DNA of 64,000 bases from Oceanobacillus rekensis (GCF_002153375.1 NZ_MTBQ01000008.1:62001-126000), one strand, 5' to 3'. Shown: positions 7,803 to 17,365, numbered from the stretch's first letter. The notes: a model not told the origin generated them from the letters alone. A program made the numbers and translations.

Positions 7803-8375
7803 TTTTATCTTCCCTCCTTATTCCTTGTACATTAAACCTACAAGGTTGTCATCGCATTAAGGATGCTTCTCTTATCCCTCTTTTTTTTTGAAGAAGATCC
7901 TCATTAACAGAATATGATTCCAAGTCAAAGCTTGTATATGACAAGTATCTTTATTATTACCTTTAATTTCAAGGCTCTTTTATTTTTGTGAAAGTCCAAA
8001 ATAGTATTTTTTTATTTATAAAAGAGACTTACTTTCTACAGTCAATCTCTTAGGGTTAATATGAACGTTAAAAAGGATTTAGATAACGTTCGGGAAGTAT
8101 TGTATGCGTACGTTGGACAAACGATAAAGACACTTGTTTAGTTAGAAAAGAAATTTTCCTAAAAAAAGATATGGATTTTGATATTTTCATACATTCATAT
8201 CTTTGATGGGATTGACCTTCCGAACTTACACCCTTTATCTTCGAAAGATGATTAAACCTGTCCCACTCTTTAATCTTCCTCTCCATACGAAATCATATGG
8301 CAAAATTTTAAGAAGCCTCGGGCAGACATACAAGCAAAGTCACTAGATTTTGATATGATATAGTATATTACAAAC
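7803..8375. other. Gene-free stretch between two DUF4183 genes
   Basis: About 570 bp of AT-rich DNA separates the divergent DUF4183 genes. I see no convincing gene; a 72-codon minus-strand frame at 8068-8286 lacks a ribosome site. The region must hold both promoters, probably recognised by late mother-cell sigma factors. CATA-type -10 candidates are present, but I could not fix one with a matching -35. Confidence 0.4.
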
Positions 8376-8393
8376 AAAGGAGGCTACAATTTT

Positions 8394-9107
8394 TTGTCTT
8401 CATATCGATGTTGTTGCTCATGTTGTCGTTCCATCCCTTGTTGTTGCATTGATTCTTCTATTTGTTGTCTCATTTGTGGATCTAATCCTTGTTTGTGTCC
8501 CTACCCACCCAAGAAAAGTGTACCTAAGCCCCCATCCGCAACAATTACCATGAATGCTGTTCCAAATACGGTATGTACTTCAGAGCAAGCAAATAACACT
8601 TCAACTCTTTCCGGCCAAGTATTGTTGAATGGGTTTCCAGCTATAGGGGTCCCAGTCCATTTTTCAGTAAATAACGCTCTTCTTGGTTCTGTAACTCCCA
8701 TTACTGCCACTACAGACAATTCAGGTGTGTTTTCTACTATATTTACAGCCACTAATGGATCTGGATCAGTAACGGTTACAGCTACACTTCCTTCTTTTCC
8801 TGGAGTAAGAGCTAACGTACCTATTACTATTATGGACTGTACGCCACCGCCGAGTACTGTTAGTAATTTATTGTATTTTACTTTTGCTGAAAATCAAAAG
8901 CTTGTATATACAAACGCTGATGGATTACCACAATACGGAACAACTCAGATATTATCACCAAACGACGTTTCCTTTATTAATTTATTTATCAATGGTATTC
9001 TTCAACCTCAAACTTCTTACAAAGTGGAAGAAGGAGAATTAACTTTGTTAGATGGAGCCCCCCAGGATGGGGTGCCTATAACTCTTCAATTTGTAACTAT
9101 AAGTTAA
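8394..9107 (+). CDS. Cys-rich, Ig-like and DUF4183 spore-surface protein
   Basis: A 237-residue protein in three parts. Residues 5-35 carry a very Cys-rich segment with repeated CC and CCC runs (CCCSCC, CCC, CC, CLC). Residues about 48-148 form an invasin-like (Big_1) Ig fold, with a [24 protein letters not shown] strand pattern. Residues about 158-237 are a DUF4183 domain ([20 protein letters not shown]). Translation starts at TTG (8394), 10 bp after AAAGGAGG, and no ATG is suitably placed. The Cys clusters suggest disulfide cross-linking into the insoluble spore coat or exosporium. The role is inferred. Confidence 0.75.
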   Translation: MSSYRCCCSCCRSIPCCCIDSSICCLICGSNPCLCPYPPKKSVPKPPSATITMNAVPNTVCTSEQANNTSTLSGQVLLNGFPAIGVPVHFSVNNALLGSVTPITATTDNSGVFSTIFTATNGSGSVTVTATLPSFPGVRANVPITIMDCTPPPSTVSNLLYFTFAENQKLVYTNADGLPQYGTTQILSPNDVSFINLFINGILQPQTSYKVEEGELTLLDGAPQDGVPITLQFVTIS

Positions 9108-9226
9108 TGGAGTACAGACAGCATTTCGGAAAAATTGTACGTTAAGAATATAAACGTTGATATAAAAGGGATGTTCAACTCCTTAATCTGGACCCTTTCG
9201 GTGGTCATAGACTTCTTGGAGGAAGT

Positions 9227-9253
9227 AAATCGCGATATGTGTCGCGATTTTTT
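9227..9253 (+). terminator. Intrinsic terminator after the Cys-rich spore gene
   Basis: AAATCGCGA (9227-9235) and TCGCGATTT (9242-9250) pair around a 6-nt loop, followed by more T. Between here and the next start at about 9568 I see no other gene. Confidence 0.8.
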
Positions 9254-9567
9254 CATTTTTTATTCTTCACGCACCGACTGTACTGTATCATTAAGAAACT
9301 CTAGTTGCATGGAGTGTTATCTTATTTTTGATAACGAAATTAAAGACAACAATTATTGTTGGCTTTCGGCAATACAGCAATCAAAACAGTTCTTACTTGA
9401 GTTTTTTCATTTGTCAGTTATCTTTCGCTTAAAGCATATTGTTCGAAATCATCGTTAAATTAATTTTTCTCTCAATTAGGACTAGTACACAAACCATATA
9501 TTTTTTAATGAATTAACTAATCATTAAGAGCTATGTATAAAAGAAACTAAGGATAGGAAAAGGTGTG

Positions 9568-11523
9568 ATGAATATGTCATCTAGTCATAACGGTAAAAAG
9601 CCGGATAGATATTTAAAAAAGTCTAAACACAAGGACTGCTGTAAGACTGGTGGATCTCAAGATACAGCTTGCAAGTGCAAATTTAAAGCTCTTGAGCGTA
9701 AAATGAAACCATTAATCAGCGACTGTACTGTAGTTGATTCATTGGTATGTTCAAAGAAGGTACAAAAGGTTGCAGAAGTAACGCTTCCTCTTGGTTTGTT
9801 CCCGGATCTTCCTGATATTACTGATATTGTTTCTGTAAATGTTGTACCGAATTTAGCTGGGATTACCCAGAATGTTCGCATTATTGAGGGAAAAGTGGTT
9901 AATATTGGAATTGTTCCTGCAACTATTACAGTAACAATTTTAGGTGTAGATGTTCCTGTTACCTTTACAACAAGTCTGCCATTCCAAGCGCATACAGATT
10001 GTCCAGGAGCTTGCCCTGAGGATACCGTAACGGAAGCTCCTCTTCAAATAGAAGGAATCTTTGTTCAACCAGGAGTACCAGTTGTTGATGTCGCAGGTCT
10101 AGAAATTGTCACAGGTATTTTAATCAAAATTATCCTACGCACTACCATTACTGTTACTCGACCAGTGATTGTAGATAAACATGGTTATTTCTGCGATCTA
10201 AATGACCGTTGTAAAGCAGATAATCCTCCAACTTTTGTTCTTCCAGCACTTCCAGCACTTCCAATCGGAAATGGACTTTTAGATGCTGTTAATGATGCTG
10301 AAACTGTAGAAGAAATGCGTGCTGCCATTGAAGACCCTTCACTTGGTCTTGATCTGACGATCTATGAAACGTTAAGTGAAGCTCAAAAGAATCAAGTTGC
10401 TGAGATTATTTTGGAGAATCGCCCTCAAAGAGGTTATACAAGTGTTCAAAGTGTTCAAGGTGCTTTAAATAACGCGGTAGAGCAGGTTACCGTCGATCCT
10501 AATAATATTTATGTGGAATCTGGTTCAACTGGAGGAGACGGGAGTCGCGCTAACCCTTTTGGGACTATTGAGGAAGGAATGGCAGCTGTTAATACTGGTG
10601 GTATTGTTCACATATTAGAAGGTATCTACAATGTTGATACTCAACTTATAATTAACAAATCTTTAACTTTACAAGGTGAAGGGGAGGTTCGTCCTCAAGT
10701 CGTTTTTAGTTCCTCAAACACGATGGATGGGCTCGTAATACAAGCAGATAATGTAACAGTAGATAACTTGCACTTGATTAGTAATAGAGCGTTAACAGGA
10801 ACAAATGCAGTGTTTAGTGTACCATTAAGAACTCCTGACAACCTTTACGCAAATATTACAATTAAATCAAGTATTATAGAGGGAACGGTCCGAAGTGGCT
10901 ATATGTGGGTAGAGAATATGACTCTATTGGATAATATATTTATTCATAATGCCCCTAATACTCAGAGTCTAAGATTTCAAATGGTACGAGGAACTACAAA
11001 TGTTTTAAATAATACATTTCAGGGCGGTAGTACAAGTGTAGGAGCTGTTATCTTCGAACCTAATTTAGCTTCCTATACGGTATCTGGTACGATCAATGTG
11101 ACTGGCAATACGATGACAAGTTTTACTCAGTTTGTTAATTTTTACAGTTTTCTTGAAGGTTCCACAAGTTTATTTATAGAGGATAATTCCATTGATCATC
11201 AGGATAAATCTGGAAGTTCCGTGATCTTAACTACACGGGTGAATTATGCTTTGGTTGAAGATCTATTGATTCAAAATAATACGTTTATTAACCCTCATCC
11301 AACTCGTTTAGCTGTATATTTTGCTGGGGGTGGCGGTGGAAACAATATACCTTCCGAAGATCAAATTAAGGTGTATGATAATACTTTTAATTTTCCTAAT
11401 GGTTATGGACAACGCCCCGGGGACGTAGTAGATCCAGTTTACCCAGTAGGTTACAATGCTGAAGCAGCATCATTCGGTATGACGCTGGATGCATTTGATT
11501 TACAAGGAAACATGAATATATAG
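9568..11523 (+). CDS. Spore-surface protein with SPOCS-like domain and right-handed beta-helix
   Basis: A protein of about 651 residues. The N-terminal 40 residues are basic and Cys-rich (DCCKTGG, ACKCKF). Residues about 55-215 resemble the SPOCS/DUF3794-type domain of spore and exosporium proteins, with Cys at its borders (DCTVVDSLVCSKKVQKV and YFCDLNDRC). A helical linker (about 232-300) follows. The C-terminal 350 residues form a pectate-lyase-like beta-helix, opening with NIYVESGSTGGDGSRANPFG and running through repeated NNTF/GNTM turns. There is no signal peptide. GTG 9565, ATG 9568 and ATG 9574 are all possible starts behind GGAAAAGG. It is probably assembled on the spore exterior. Confidence 0.72.
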   Translation: MNMSSSHNGKKPDRYLKKSKHKDCCKTGGSQDTACKCKFKALERKMKPLISDCTVVDSLVCSKKVQKVAEVTLPLGLFPDLPDITDIVSVNVVPNLAGITQNVRIIEGKVVNIGIVPATITVTILGVDVPVTFTTSLPFQAHTDCPGACPEDTVTEAPLQIEGIFVQPGVPVVDVAGLEIVTGILIKIILRTTITVTRPVIVDKHGYFCDLNDRCKADNPPTFVLPALPALPIGNGLLDAVNDAETVEEMRAAIEDPSLGLDLTIYETLSEAQKNQVAEIILENRPQRGYTSVQSVQGALNNAVEQVTVDPNNIYVESGSTGGDGSRANPFGTIEEGMAAVNTGGIVHILEGIYNVDTQLIINKSLTLQGEGEVRPQVVFSSSNTMDGLVIQADNVTVDNLHLISNRALTGTNAVFSVPLRTPDNLYANITIKSSIIEGTVRSGYMWVENMTLLDNIFIHNAPNTQSLRFQMVRGTTNVLNNTFQGGSTSVGAVIFEPNLASYTVSGTINVTGNTMTSFTQFVNFYSFLEGSTSLFIEDNSIDHQDKSGSSVILTTRVNYALVEDLLIQNNTFINPHPTRLAVYFAGGGGGNNIPSEDQIKVYDNTFNFPNGYGQRPGDVVDPVYPVGYNAEAASFGMTLDAFDLQGNMNI

Positions 11524-11600
11524 TTATTCAACAACCCCTTACGTTTTGTATACTCTATACAAAACTAGTTAACATAAATTTCTTTTCGAGAAGTTACGCA

Positions 11601-11637
11601 AACAGCCAAAACCTTAATGTAAGTGGGTTTGGCTGTT
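11601..11637 (+). terminator. Hairpin terminator after the beta-helix gene
   Basis: AACAGCCAAAACC (11601-11613) pairs with GGGTTTGGCTGTT (11625-11637), with one G:A or bulge position. The following T-run is interrupted (GTTCGTTTTT). Confidence 0.65.
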
Positions 11638-11748
11638 GTTCGTTTTTAACCGATTATGTACAATTTTATACATCGTTGCTGGATCTACGTTTTCCCTTCC
11701 AGATCAACCTTCAAAAATGCATAAAATCCTGTATAAAATAGCGAAAAA

Positions 11749-12039
11749 TTATTTGAAAAGGCGATTCCACCAGCTCTTTTTTGGGGTGTTTTCGGCGGTT
11801 GCAGCAAGCTCCTTTTGTTTTTCCTCCTGCATCTTTCTTAAGGATTTCATTAACTTTTGATCTCGTTCTAGTTGATGATGGATATATTCTTCTTGTTTTT
11901 GTTGTTTCTTTTCGACATCCGTAATATGTTTCCGCAGTTCGGCGATCTCTTCTTTTTGATCAGCAATAATTTTCATGGTTGCATTCATTTGTTCTAGGGC
12001 GTTTTGAAGTTGTAACGCCGCAGGGGGGGCAAACACCAA
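11749..12039 (-). pseudogene. C-terminal fragment of a DUF3967/MerR-type accessory protein
   Basis: A 96-codon frame of coiled coil ending ERDQKLMKSLRKMQEEKQKE, then a short linker and KKSWWNRLFK. That C-terminus is typical of DUF3967, found behind a MerR-like helix-turn-helix in plasmid and phage proteins of Bacillus. The DNA-binding half is missing: an in-frame TAA lies eight codons upstream of the apparent TTG start, and there is no ribosome site. I read it as a truncated relic, though a stand-alone coiled-coil protein is possible. The 318-bp gap on its other side (12040-12357) holds no gene that I can see. Confidence 0.5.
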
Positions 12040-12357
12040 AAAAGTATTGGAATCCCTTTTTGGTTATTTATATTCAAAATATATATTAAGATGTTGAGTC
12101 TTAGCGTATAATATCCACGTTTAACGTCAGGCCCCCAGTATTATTCAATAGAGAAAATAATTATAACAGACTTTTTAAGAGGTTGATGTTTCGGCAGAGA
12201 ACAGGGGGGATGATTCACTTCCTTATTGATTGCTGTTTATATGTTACCCCCGGGTATTTTTCCAGAAAGGAATTCCCAGTCAATTCATTAATTAAGTGAA
12301 ACTACCACTTTTTTCAAGACCTCTATTTTGCTTAAGCAAAACCCAAGCCTGAAGTTC

Positions 12358-12915
12358 TTACAACATACATCTTTTCTTCTTAGCTCTTATTAGCGTGCTT
12401 TTTGAAACGCCTGTTTTTTCCTCTACCTGTTTATATGAATGGTTTTCTAATAATTCAAGAGCATTTTCTATATGTTTCTTACTAAATTTATTTGGTCTCC
12501 CTTCTCGGAAATCAGGTTTTTGCTTCGCTATCGCTTTACCTTCTTGAGTACGTTCTACAATCATATCCCTTTCAAATTCGGCGAACGCAAGCATAACGCT
12601 TAATATCAGTCGCCCTGTTGGAGTATCCTCAACTAATCCCATATTCAAGACATGAACTTTCACATTGCGTTTAAATAAGTCTTGTATAACTTCTATTCCG
12701 TCTCGAGTCGTCCTGGCGAACCGATCTAATTTCATCACCACAAGCGTATCGCCATCTTTTAATATTTCTAACAGCTTCATAAATTCAGGACGTTCCTTTT
12801 TTGTTCCTGTAAATTTCTCCTTATAAATAACATTACAATCTTCACTTTCTAGTTGATTTAATTGTCCTTGTAAATCTTGATGTATTGTAGAAACTCTAGC
12901 ATACCCATATTTCAA
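12358..12915 (-). CDS. Small serine recombinase (resolvase/invertase family)
   Basis: A 185-residue recombinase with the catalytic N-terminal domain (YGYARVST, nucleophile Ser9, Arg7), conserved [14 protein letters not shown] and a [23 protein letters not shown] helix, then a short helix-turn-helix ([13 protein letters not shown]). This is the resolvase/DNA-invertase type. Translation starts at TTG behind GAGGTGAG. No transposase is nearby, so it may be left from a Tn3-like or plasmid element. The neighbours (DUF3967 relic, group II intron relic) mark this as a mobile-element graveyard. The recombination site cannot be identified with confidence. Confidence 0.9.
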   Translation of the reverse strand: MKYGYARVSTIHQDLQGQLNQLESEDCNVIYKEKFTGTKKERPEFMKLLEILKDGDTLVVMKLDRFARTTRDGIEVIQDLFKRNVKVHVLNMGLVEDTPTGRLILSVMLAFAEFERDMIVERTQEGKAIAKQKPDFREGRPNKFSKKHIENALELLENHSYKQVEEKTGVSKSTLIRAKKKRCML

Positions 12916-13065
12916 TTCAACTCACCTCACTTATGAACCTTAGTTATGACACCGTTATAACCATTGATGTTACTTTAGATGCTATTTTGCACCGATTTTA
13001 ATCGATATTTTGCAGGTTGGGTATTACCACCAACATTTATTGAAATTTTGTACACTAAGTGAATT

Positions 13066-13254
13066 TCAATCTAAAAAAGTCGAATTCCCGTATTGCTCTT
13101 TAGTCGTTCCATTAACCCCAGTTGCCTTTTTGTTTGGTAATTCATGAAGACATTGAATTAGTGATTGCTCATTTAATAAATGTGCAAGAGATGTAAATTT
13201 CATTTTAGGATCAGCTTTTGCTAATTCTGCTATCCTTAGTAGTTTTGTTTCCAT
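13066..13254 (-). pseudogene. Group II intron reverse transcriptase/maturase (LtrA) N-terminal fragment
   Basis: The frame starts METKLLRIAELAKADPKMKF and continues through SLAHLLNEQSLIQCLHELP to GVNGTTKEQYG. It then runs into six unrelated residues and a stop. This is the standard N-terminus of group II intron maturases; the reverse transcriptase, thumb and endonuclease domains are absent. The intron 5' RNA region precedes it. The element was cut off at about 13085 and cannot splice or move by itself. Confidence 0.85.
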
Positions 13255-13512
13255 TTATTATCCCTACCTCTGTGTGTAGTAAATGTATCCCTAGTAAGCT
13301 TTCTGCTGCGCTTAAGGCATCAGCCCTCTCGATTTACTAACATTATGGAGCTCAATCCCTTCAACCATTTGGCTTTCGGCCCGCTACCTAACTGTCTACG
13401 CTTAAAGACTAGAGTTACCTTTAGCCCTCCAAGACTCGCTACGAGTGAATGGCTAGTTCTTACTCGACGGGAATCCCACCCGTTATATGACACGACCTAA
13501 GCTCGGCCGCAC
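13255..13512 (-). mobile_element. 5' RNA part of a truncated group II intron
   Basis: Read on the minus strand, this stretch starts near GTGCGGCC (complement of 13505-13512), the usual GTGYG-type 5' intron end, and leads into the maturase start. It is relatively GC-rich and full of short pairings, as expected for intron domains I-III. No 3' part (rest of domain IV, domain V) is found downstream. The 5' boundary is approximate. Confidence 0.65.
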
Positions 13513-13669
13513 AAGCACCATATAGTTTAAGTGAAAAAAATCACAATATATTCCGCAATGCATGATTATATTTGACATTTATACCGTAAAGAAATGTAAC
13601 TAAAGATAATCTTACAATTAATAACTAAATAAAAATTATTAATAAAAAAAGTTGATTTATAACTTGTTA

Positions 13670-13714
13670 ATCAAAAATATTTGATATAGGATGAATATAT
13701 CAATAAAATTTGAT
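13670..13714 (+). promoter_or_regulatory. arsR promoter with two ArsR-type operators
   Basis: ATCAAA-AATA-TTTGAT at 13670-13685 is a perfect inverted repeat of the ArsR type, and ATCAAT-AAAA-TTTGAT at 13699-13714 is a second with one mismatch. They overlap a promoter with TTGATA (13681-13686), 17 bp, and TAAAAT (13704-13709). A repressor bound here would block both boxes, giving autoregulation of arsR and the flavoprotein gene. Confidence 0.75.
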
Positions 13715-13734
13715 TAAATGAATGGAGGGTTTTT

Positions 13735-14049
13735 ATGCTTCCTGTAACAGTTGATTTACAAAGTACATTCAAACATTATGAAGGAACATTTAAAGCACTT
13801 GCTGATGGAAAGAGGCTGCATATCCTATATTTATTGGCAAATACACCTGCAGATTCGATTTGTGTTTGCGATTTAATGGAAGAAATGGACCTGCCGCAAT
13901 CAAAACTCTCTTATCACTTAAAGATATTATTGCAAGCAAACCTAATTATTCAGAATAAAAAAGGTACTTGGAGCTATTACTCCTTAAATCATAAAGAAAT
14001 AAATAATGTTCTATCAGAAGAACTTTGTTGCTTGTTCCGTAAAAACTAA
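13735..14049 (+). CDS. arsR: ArsR/SmtB-family metalloregulator
   Basis: A 104-residue winged-helix repressor: ALADGKRLHILYLLA, then the metal-site helix with CVCDLMEEMDL, then the recognition helix LPQSKLSYHLKILLQA and a wing (GTWSYYSL). The CVC pair matches the arsenite-binding cysteines of ArsR; a second CC pair lies near the C-terminus (ELCCLF). GGAGGG is 5 bp before the ATG. Two ArsR operators cover its promoter. It is followed 28 bp later by a flavoprotein whose tail is also Cys-rich. It probably derepresses the operon on As(III)/Sb(III). Confidence 0.88.
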   Translation: MLPVTVDLQSTFKHYEGTFKALADGKRLHILYLLANTPADSICVCDLMEEMDLPQSKLSYHLKILLQANLIIQNKKGTWSYYSLNHKEINNVLSEELCCLFRKN

Positions 14050-14077
14050 TTTGAATTAATAAAAAGGAGAGGTATAT

Positions 14078-15376
14078 ATGTCGGAATTACCTATAGTAAT
14101 CATTGGTGCAGGTCCGGTAGGTCTTGCCGCAGCTGCCCATTTAATTGAATATGATCAAGGTTTTCTGGTTTTGGAAAAAGGTTCAAAAGTGGCAGATAAC
14201 ATTCTTGAGTGGGGACACGTCCAGTTATTTTCTCCATGGGAATTCAACATAAATGAAGCTGCCAAAAAGTTATTACAAAAAACAGATTGGGTTGAACCTA
14301 AAGCTGATAAATTACCAACTGGTAAGGAATTGGTGGATGAATACTTAGAACCTTTATCAAATCATCCACAACTAAAGGAGAGAATTCTTTATAATGCTGA
14401 AGTTACGAATATAACCAAAAAGAACACAGATAAAATGAAATCCAACTCTCGTGAACAACAGCCTTTCATTCTTTATGTAAACCTTAATGGCAGCATTAAA
14501 AAAGTAGAAGCAAAAGCTGTTATTGATGCCACTGGGACTTGGAGTCACCCTAACCCTCCCTTTGCAGACGGTGTATGGAGTAATGAAGCACTAAAAGGTA
14601 AATCGCACACCCATATCCCCAATTTACTTGAAGAACAAGCAGTTTTTAAAAACAAGCACGTGGCAGTAGTCGGTAGTGGACATTCTGCTTTAAATACATT
14701 AATTGACCTAGCCAAATTAAAAAACAAATTTCCAAACACAGAGATTTCCTGGATCATTCGTAAGAAACACGTACATGAAGCTTTTGGAGGAGAAGCGAAT
14801 GATGAATTGCAAGCAAGAGGTGAACTCGGTAAACAGGCACACCAGCTTGTTGATCATGGTCTTGTCAATGTTCTCACTGGATTTTATGTAGAAGAAATTA
14901 CAGAGAAAAATGGACATTTTGAAATAAAAGGTACAAACGAAGAAATTTTAAATGAAGTAGATGAAATTATAGTAAATACTGGGGCTAGACCTGACTTTTC
15001 CTTTTTGAACGAGATAAGATTAGGTATAGATCCTGCAGTGGAGAGTACACGCGAACTCGCTCCACTTATCGATCCTAACCTTCATAGTTGCGGAACAGTT
15101 CGTCCACATGGTGAAAAAGAGTTACGCCAGCCAGAGCATGGATTCTATATAGCCGGAGTGAAAAGTTACGGGCGTGCACCGACATTTTTGATGGCAACAG
15201 GTTATGAACAGGTTCGTTCAATAGTTGCATACCTTGCAGGAGACAAGGAAGAAGCTAGAAAAGTAAAATTAAACTTACCTGAAACAGGGGTTTGTAAGGT
15301 TTCCCCCATATCAATACCATTGGAAATAAAAGGAGTAAATACTGGAAGTAGCTGTTGCACAACGAATTGTAACTAG
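14078..15376 (+). CDS. FAD-dependent oxidoreductase of the ars operon (ArsO-like)
   Basis: A 432-residue flavoprotein. The first dinucleotide fold is IVIIGAGPVGLAAAAHL (5-21) for FAD; a second, VAVVGSGHSALNTLIDL near 195-211, is for NAD(P)H. IDATGTWSHPNP and YIAGVKSYGRAPTFLMATGY are also typical of this flavin-containing oxidoreductase class. The C-terminus ends GSSCCTTNCN, a likely metalloid-binding tail. Its place in an arsR operon suggests an ArsO-type enzyme acting on arsenicals or on thiol partners. No arsenite pump or arsenate reductase follows; an IS110 relic does. AAAAGGAGAGG precedes the ATG. The reaction is not known. Confidence 0.8.
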   Translation: MSELPIVIIGAGPVGLAAAAHLIEYDQGFLVLEKGSKVADNILEWGHVQLFSPWEFNINEAAKKLLQKTDWVEPKADKLPTGKELVDEYLEPLSNHPQLKERILYNAEVTNITKKNTDKMKSNSREQQPFILYVNLNGSIKKVEAKAVIDATGTWSHPNPPFADGVWSNEALKGKSHTHIPNLLEEQAVFKNKHVAVVGSGHSALNTLIDLAKLKNKFPNTEISWIIRKKHVHEAFGGEANDELQARGELGKQAHQLVDHGLVNVLTGFYVEEITEKNGHFEIKGTNEEILNEVDEIIVNTGARPDFSFLNEIRLGIDPAVESTRELAPLIDPNLHSCGTVRPHGEKELRQPEHGFYIAGVKSYGRAPTFLMATGYEQVRSIVAYLAGDKEEARKVKLNLPETGVCKVSPISIPLEIKGVNTGSSCCTTNCN

Positions 15377-15399
15377 AAATTGAAAGAAGAGGTTGTTAA

Positions 15400-15655
15400 A
15401 TGGTCATTAATCATGGTGGAGTCTTAAAAAAGAGAGTATTTTGCGTCCTAAAGCTTTAAAGTAGATCACACTAATGAAGGGCTAGCAGTACTTCAGGAAT
15501 TTTTAAAGCATTTGAAGGAAATTACAGGAAAAAATCCAGCAATTATTTTGGAATCTACGGTCATGTTTCTGTTGTTCAATTTTTGGAGGGCATAATTAAA
15601 AGCTATAACCTAAGTGAATGTTATATCCTACGTCACAATGAAATTATATATCCCA
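15400..15655 (+). pseudogene. IS110-family transposase remnant
   Basis: The frame from 15459 reads KVDHTNEGLAVLQEFLKHLK and EITGKNPAIILEST. This is the N-terminal (DEDD nuclease) region of IS110-type transposases, where an '...(L/M)E(S/A)TGHYH' motif follows. Here a base is lost after EST, so HVSVVQFLEG continues in another frame, and a stop interrupts the part before KVDH. Only about 80 codons remain. The element may have removed the rest of the ars operon. Confidence 0.7.
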
Positions 15656-15669
15656 ATTGAATTTTAAAA

Positions 15670-16146
15670 TCAATCAGGAGAACCGCCCCTCTGTCCATTT
15701 TCAAACCAGCTATAAAACTTCCAAATAACGATTAGAAAGAGAAAGTAACCAAAAAGGGAAAATTCATGTTTCCAATAAGTGGAATGGATAAATAAACCAT
15801 ATTGTTCTGCTGTTTGTTCTGCTATGTATACAAATAAACTGCAAATAAACAGGAAAAGGTACCTAGGTAATTTATGTAACCTTTTTAATACAAAAATAAT
15901 GATAAGGGAAAATAACGGCAGGATACAAAGCGTGAATAAGATATTAATTGTAAATACCTCTGAAAACGGACGCCTTGGAAAGGAATATAGACCTGCCCCC
16001 ACTAGCATTAAATCTAAATACGTTCCTATAAGTGAGGCGAAAAAAATGGTAGATAAATAGGTTTTAATTCTATGATTTCTTCGGTAATATGGCTTCTTTC
16101 GCGAGGATCGAAAACTCGATTTTCTCAAGTGTTTTACAATATTCAT
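15670..16146 (-). CDS. CBO0543-family four-helix membrane protein
   Basis: A protein of 158 residues with a basic N-terminus, four hydrophobic helices (TIFFASLIGTYLDLMLVGAG; FTINILFTLCILPLFSLIII; YLFLFICSLFVYIA; LFGYFLFLIVIWKFYSW), and the YPxRPF-like motif SFPRRPFSEVF that marks the CBO0543 family. Its function is unknown. The ATG at 16146 has GGAG 9 bp upstream; the ATG at 16161 has poor spacing. Either start overlaps the end of the DUF2515 gene, so the two are probably translated together. Confidence 0.7.
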   Translation of the reverse strand: MNIVKHLRKSSFRSSRKKPYYRRNHRIKTYLSTIFFASLIGTYLDLMLVGAGLYSFPRRPFSEVFTINILFTLCILPLFSLIIIFVLKRLHKLPRYLFLFICSLFVYIAEQTAEQYGLFIHSTYWKHEFSLFGYFLFLIVIWKFYSWFENGQRGGSPD

Positions 16147-17227
16147 GATAAATAGCTCCATTTCCTTTAAACATATCCTTTTTTAAATAATGAATTACTT
16201 TCCAATCCGAATACCAATCCCCTTTCTCTGCTTCTTTCTGTGCCATATTATTCCACGCAAATTTTAATATGGGACTATATAATTTTGGGGCGTTTTTCTT
16301 TATGCGGCAGTCTTTTATTCTTCGTTGGTATGTGCCCCCAGGTACGGATTCATCAAGATCGTTAAATAAATGAGGAAAAAAATCTTTTCTCGAGCCTGTG
16401 TGGGGGTGTTGGATCGCCCACTTATAAATAGATAAGTAGTTTTCCGTATCAAAAAGTAATTGATACAAACGTTTTCCTAACAAAATCCGGTTATGTAAAG
16501 AGGCAAATTGATGAATGGTTTCACCAATAATTTTTATCTCCTTTCCCTCTAGGTAAGGGAAAATTATTTGGTTTAAATCCAATAACTCCTGCAGTTTAAA
16601 TTCCAGTGTTTCCAGTACAGTGGATTGATAATAAGGATTCTGAATGACTCTTTTCTCCAAATAACTTTGTTCATTGACAATAAGTGCGACGGTCAACAGG
16701 TATCGATCTTTGATTCGGTAGAAGTAATTCCAAATCACTCTCATAAAAAAGGAGACATGAAACAATGGTAAAAGGTAAAAAAGATTGGTATTTCTTTTTA
16801 CACTTTCTTCATAAAGCAGTAATTGTGGATAAATGTCCTGAAAGATTAACCAATTGCCTCGCTCTAAAAAAGTAAAAAACTCCTCCCGTTCCTCCGAAGA
16901 TAACAACCTGGACAATAGACTTCCTTTTAAATCGGTCATGTTCCATCCACCATTTCGAGAAACCATATGTCCTAGAAAAGCCCAGTGGATTTCAGGGAAC
17001 CTTTTATAAAAATTTAAGTATGCATTTGTTCGTGTCACATTATTTACATTTCTTTTTTCCGTTTCACGATTAATGTATTCGATTAAATCATGTTCCACAT
17101 CATTTAATTGATTTTCATGAATCGTGGGTCTCGACTTCTTTGTTATTTCCTTTTTTATTGCTGTTAGTTCAGGAGTAATTTTTTGACTAGTCAATTTATT
17201 TTTTAAACATTCAATGATGGAGATCAC
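16070..17227 (-). CDS. DUF2515 family protein (YppC-like)
   Basis: A 385-residue, apparently cytosolic, helical protein. NVTRTNAYLNFYKRFPEIHWAFLG-type N-terminal text (split: NVTRTNAYLNFY, FPEIHWAFLGHMVSRNGGW), an RTNLFYLLPLFH-like segment, and C-terminal GSRKDFFPHLF and PILKFAWNNM match the DUF2515/YppC family of Bacillus. The function is unknown. Its last 77 or more bp overlap the CBO0543 gene. It is divergent from the squalene-hopene-type cyclase 138 bp away. AGGAGTGAT is close to the start. Confidence 0.75.
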   Translation of the reverse strand: MISIIECLKNKLTSQKITPELTAIKKEITKKSRPTIHENQLNDVEHDLIEYINRETEKRNVNNVTRTNAYLNFYKRFPEIHWAFLGHMVSRNGGWNMTDLKGSLLSRLLSSEEREEFFTFLERGNWLIFQDIYPQLLLYEESVKRNTNLFYLLPLFHVSFFMRVIWNYFYRIKDRYLLTVALIVNEQSYLEKRVIQNPYYQSTVLETLEFKLQELLDLNQIIFPYLEGKEIKIIGETIHQFASLHNRILLGKRLYQLLFDTENYLSIYKWAIQHPHTGSRKDFFPHLFNDLDESVPGGTYQRRIKDCRIKKNAPKLYSPILKFAWNNMAQKEAEKGDWYSDWKVIHYLKKDMFKGNGAIYHEYCKTLEKIEFSILAKEAILPKKS

Positions 17228-17365
17228 TCCTTTACTAATTATGTTATGGGTGTGTATGAGAATAAATGATGAAAAGTTGAAAAAGCAACAAGCAGTGTTC
17301 TAGCGTTTTTGGCATTTTAACAATGGCGATGGAATAAAATTATATAGTTGTTTGGAGGTGTAACT

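Noticed and set aside
8068-8286. A 72-codon minus-strand frame between the two DUF4183 genes
   Set aside because: No ribosome site, no hydrophobic or domain pattern, and no recognised homologue.
9135-9458. A 107-codon frame after the Cys-rich spore gene
   Set aside because: It runs through a clear intrinsic terminator at 9227-9253 and has no ribosome site.
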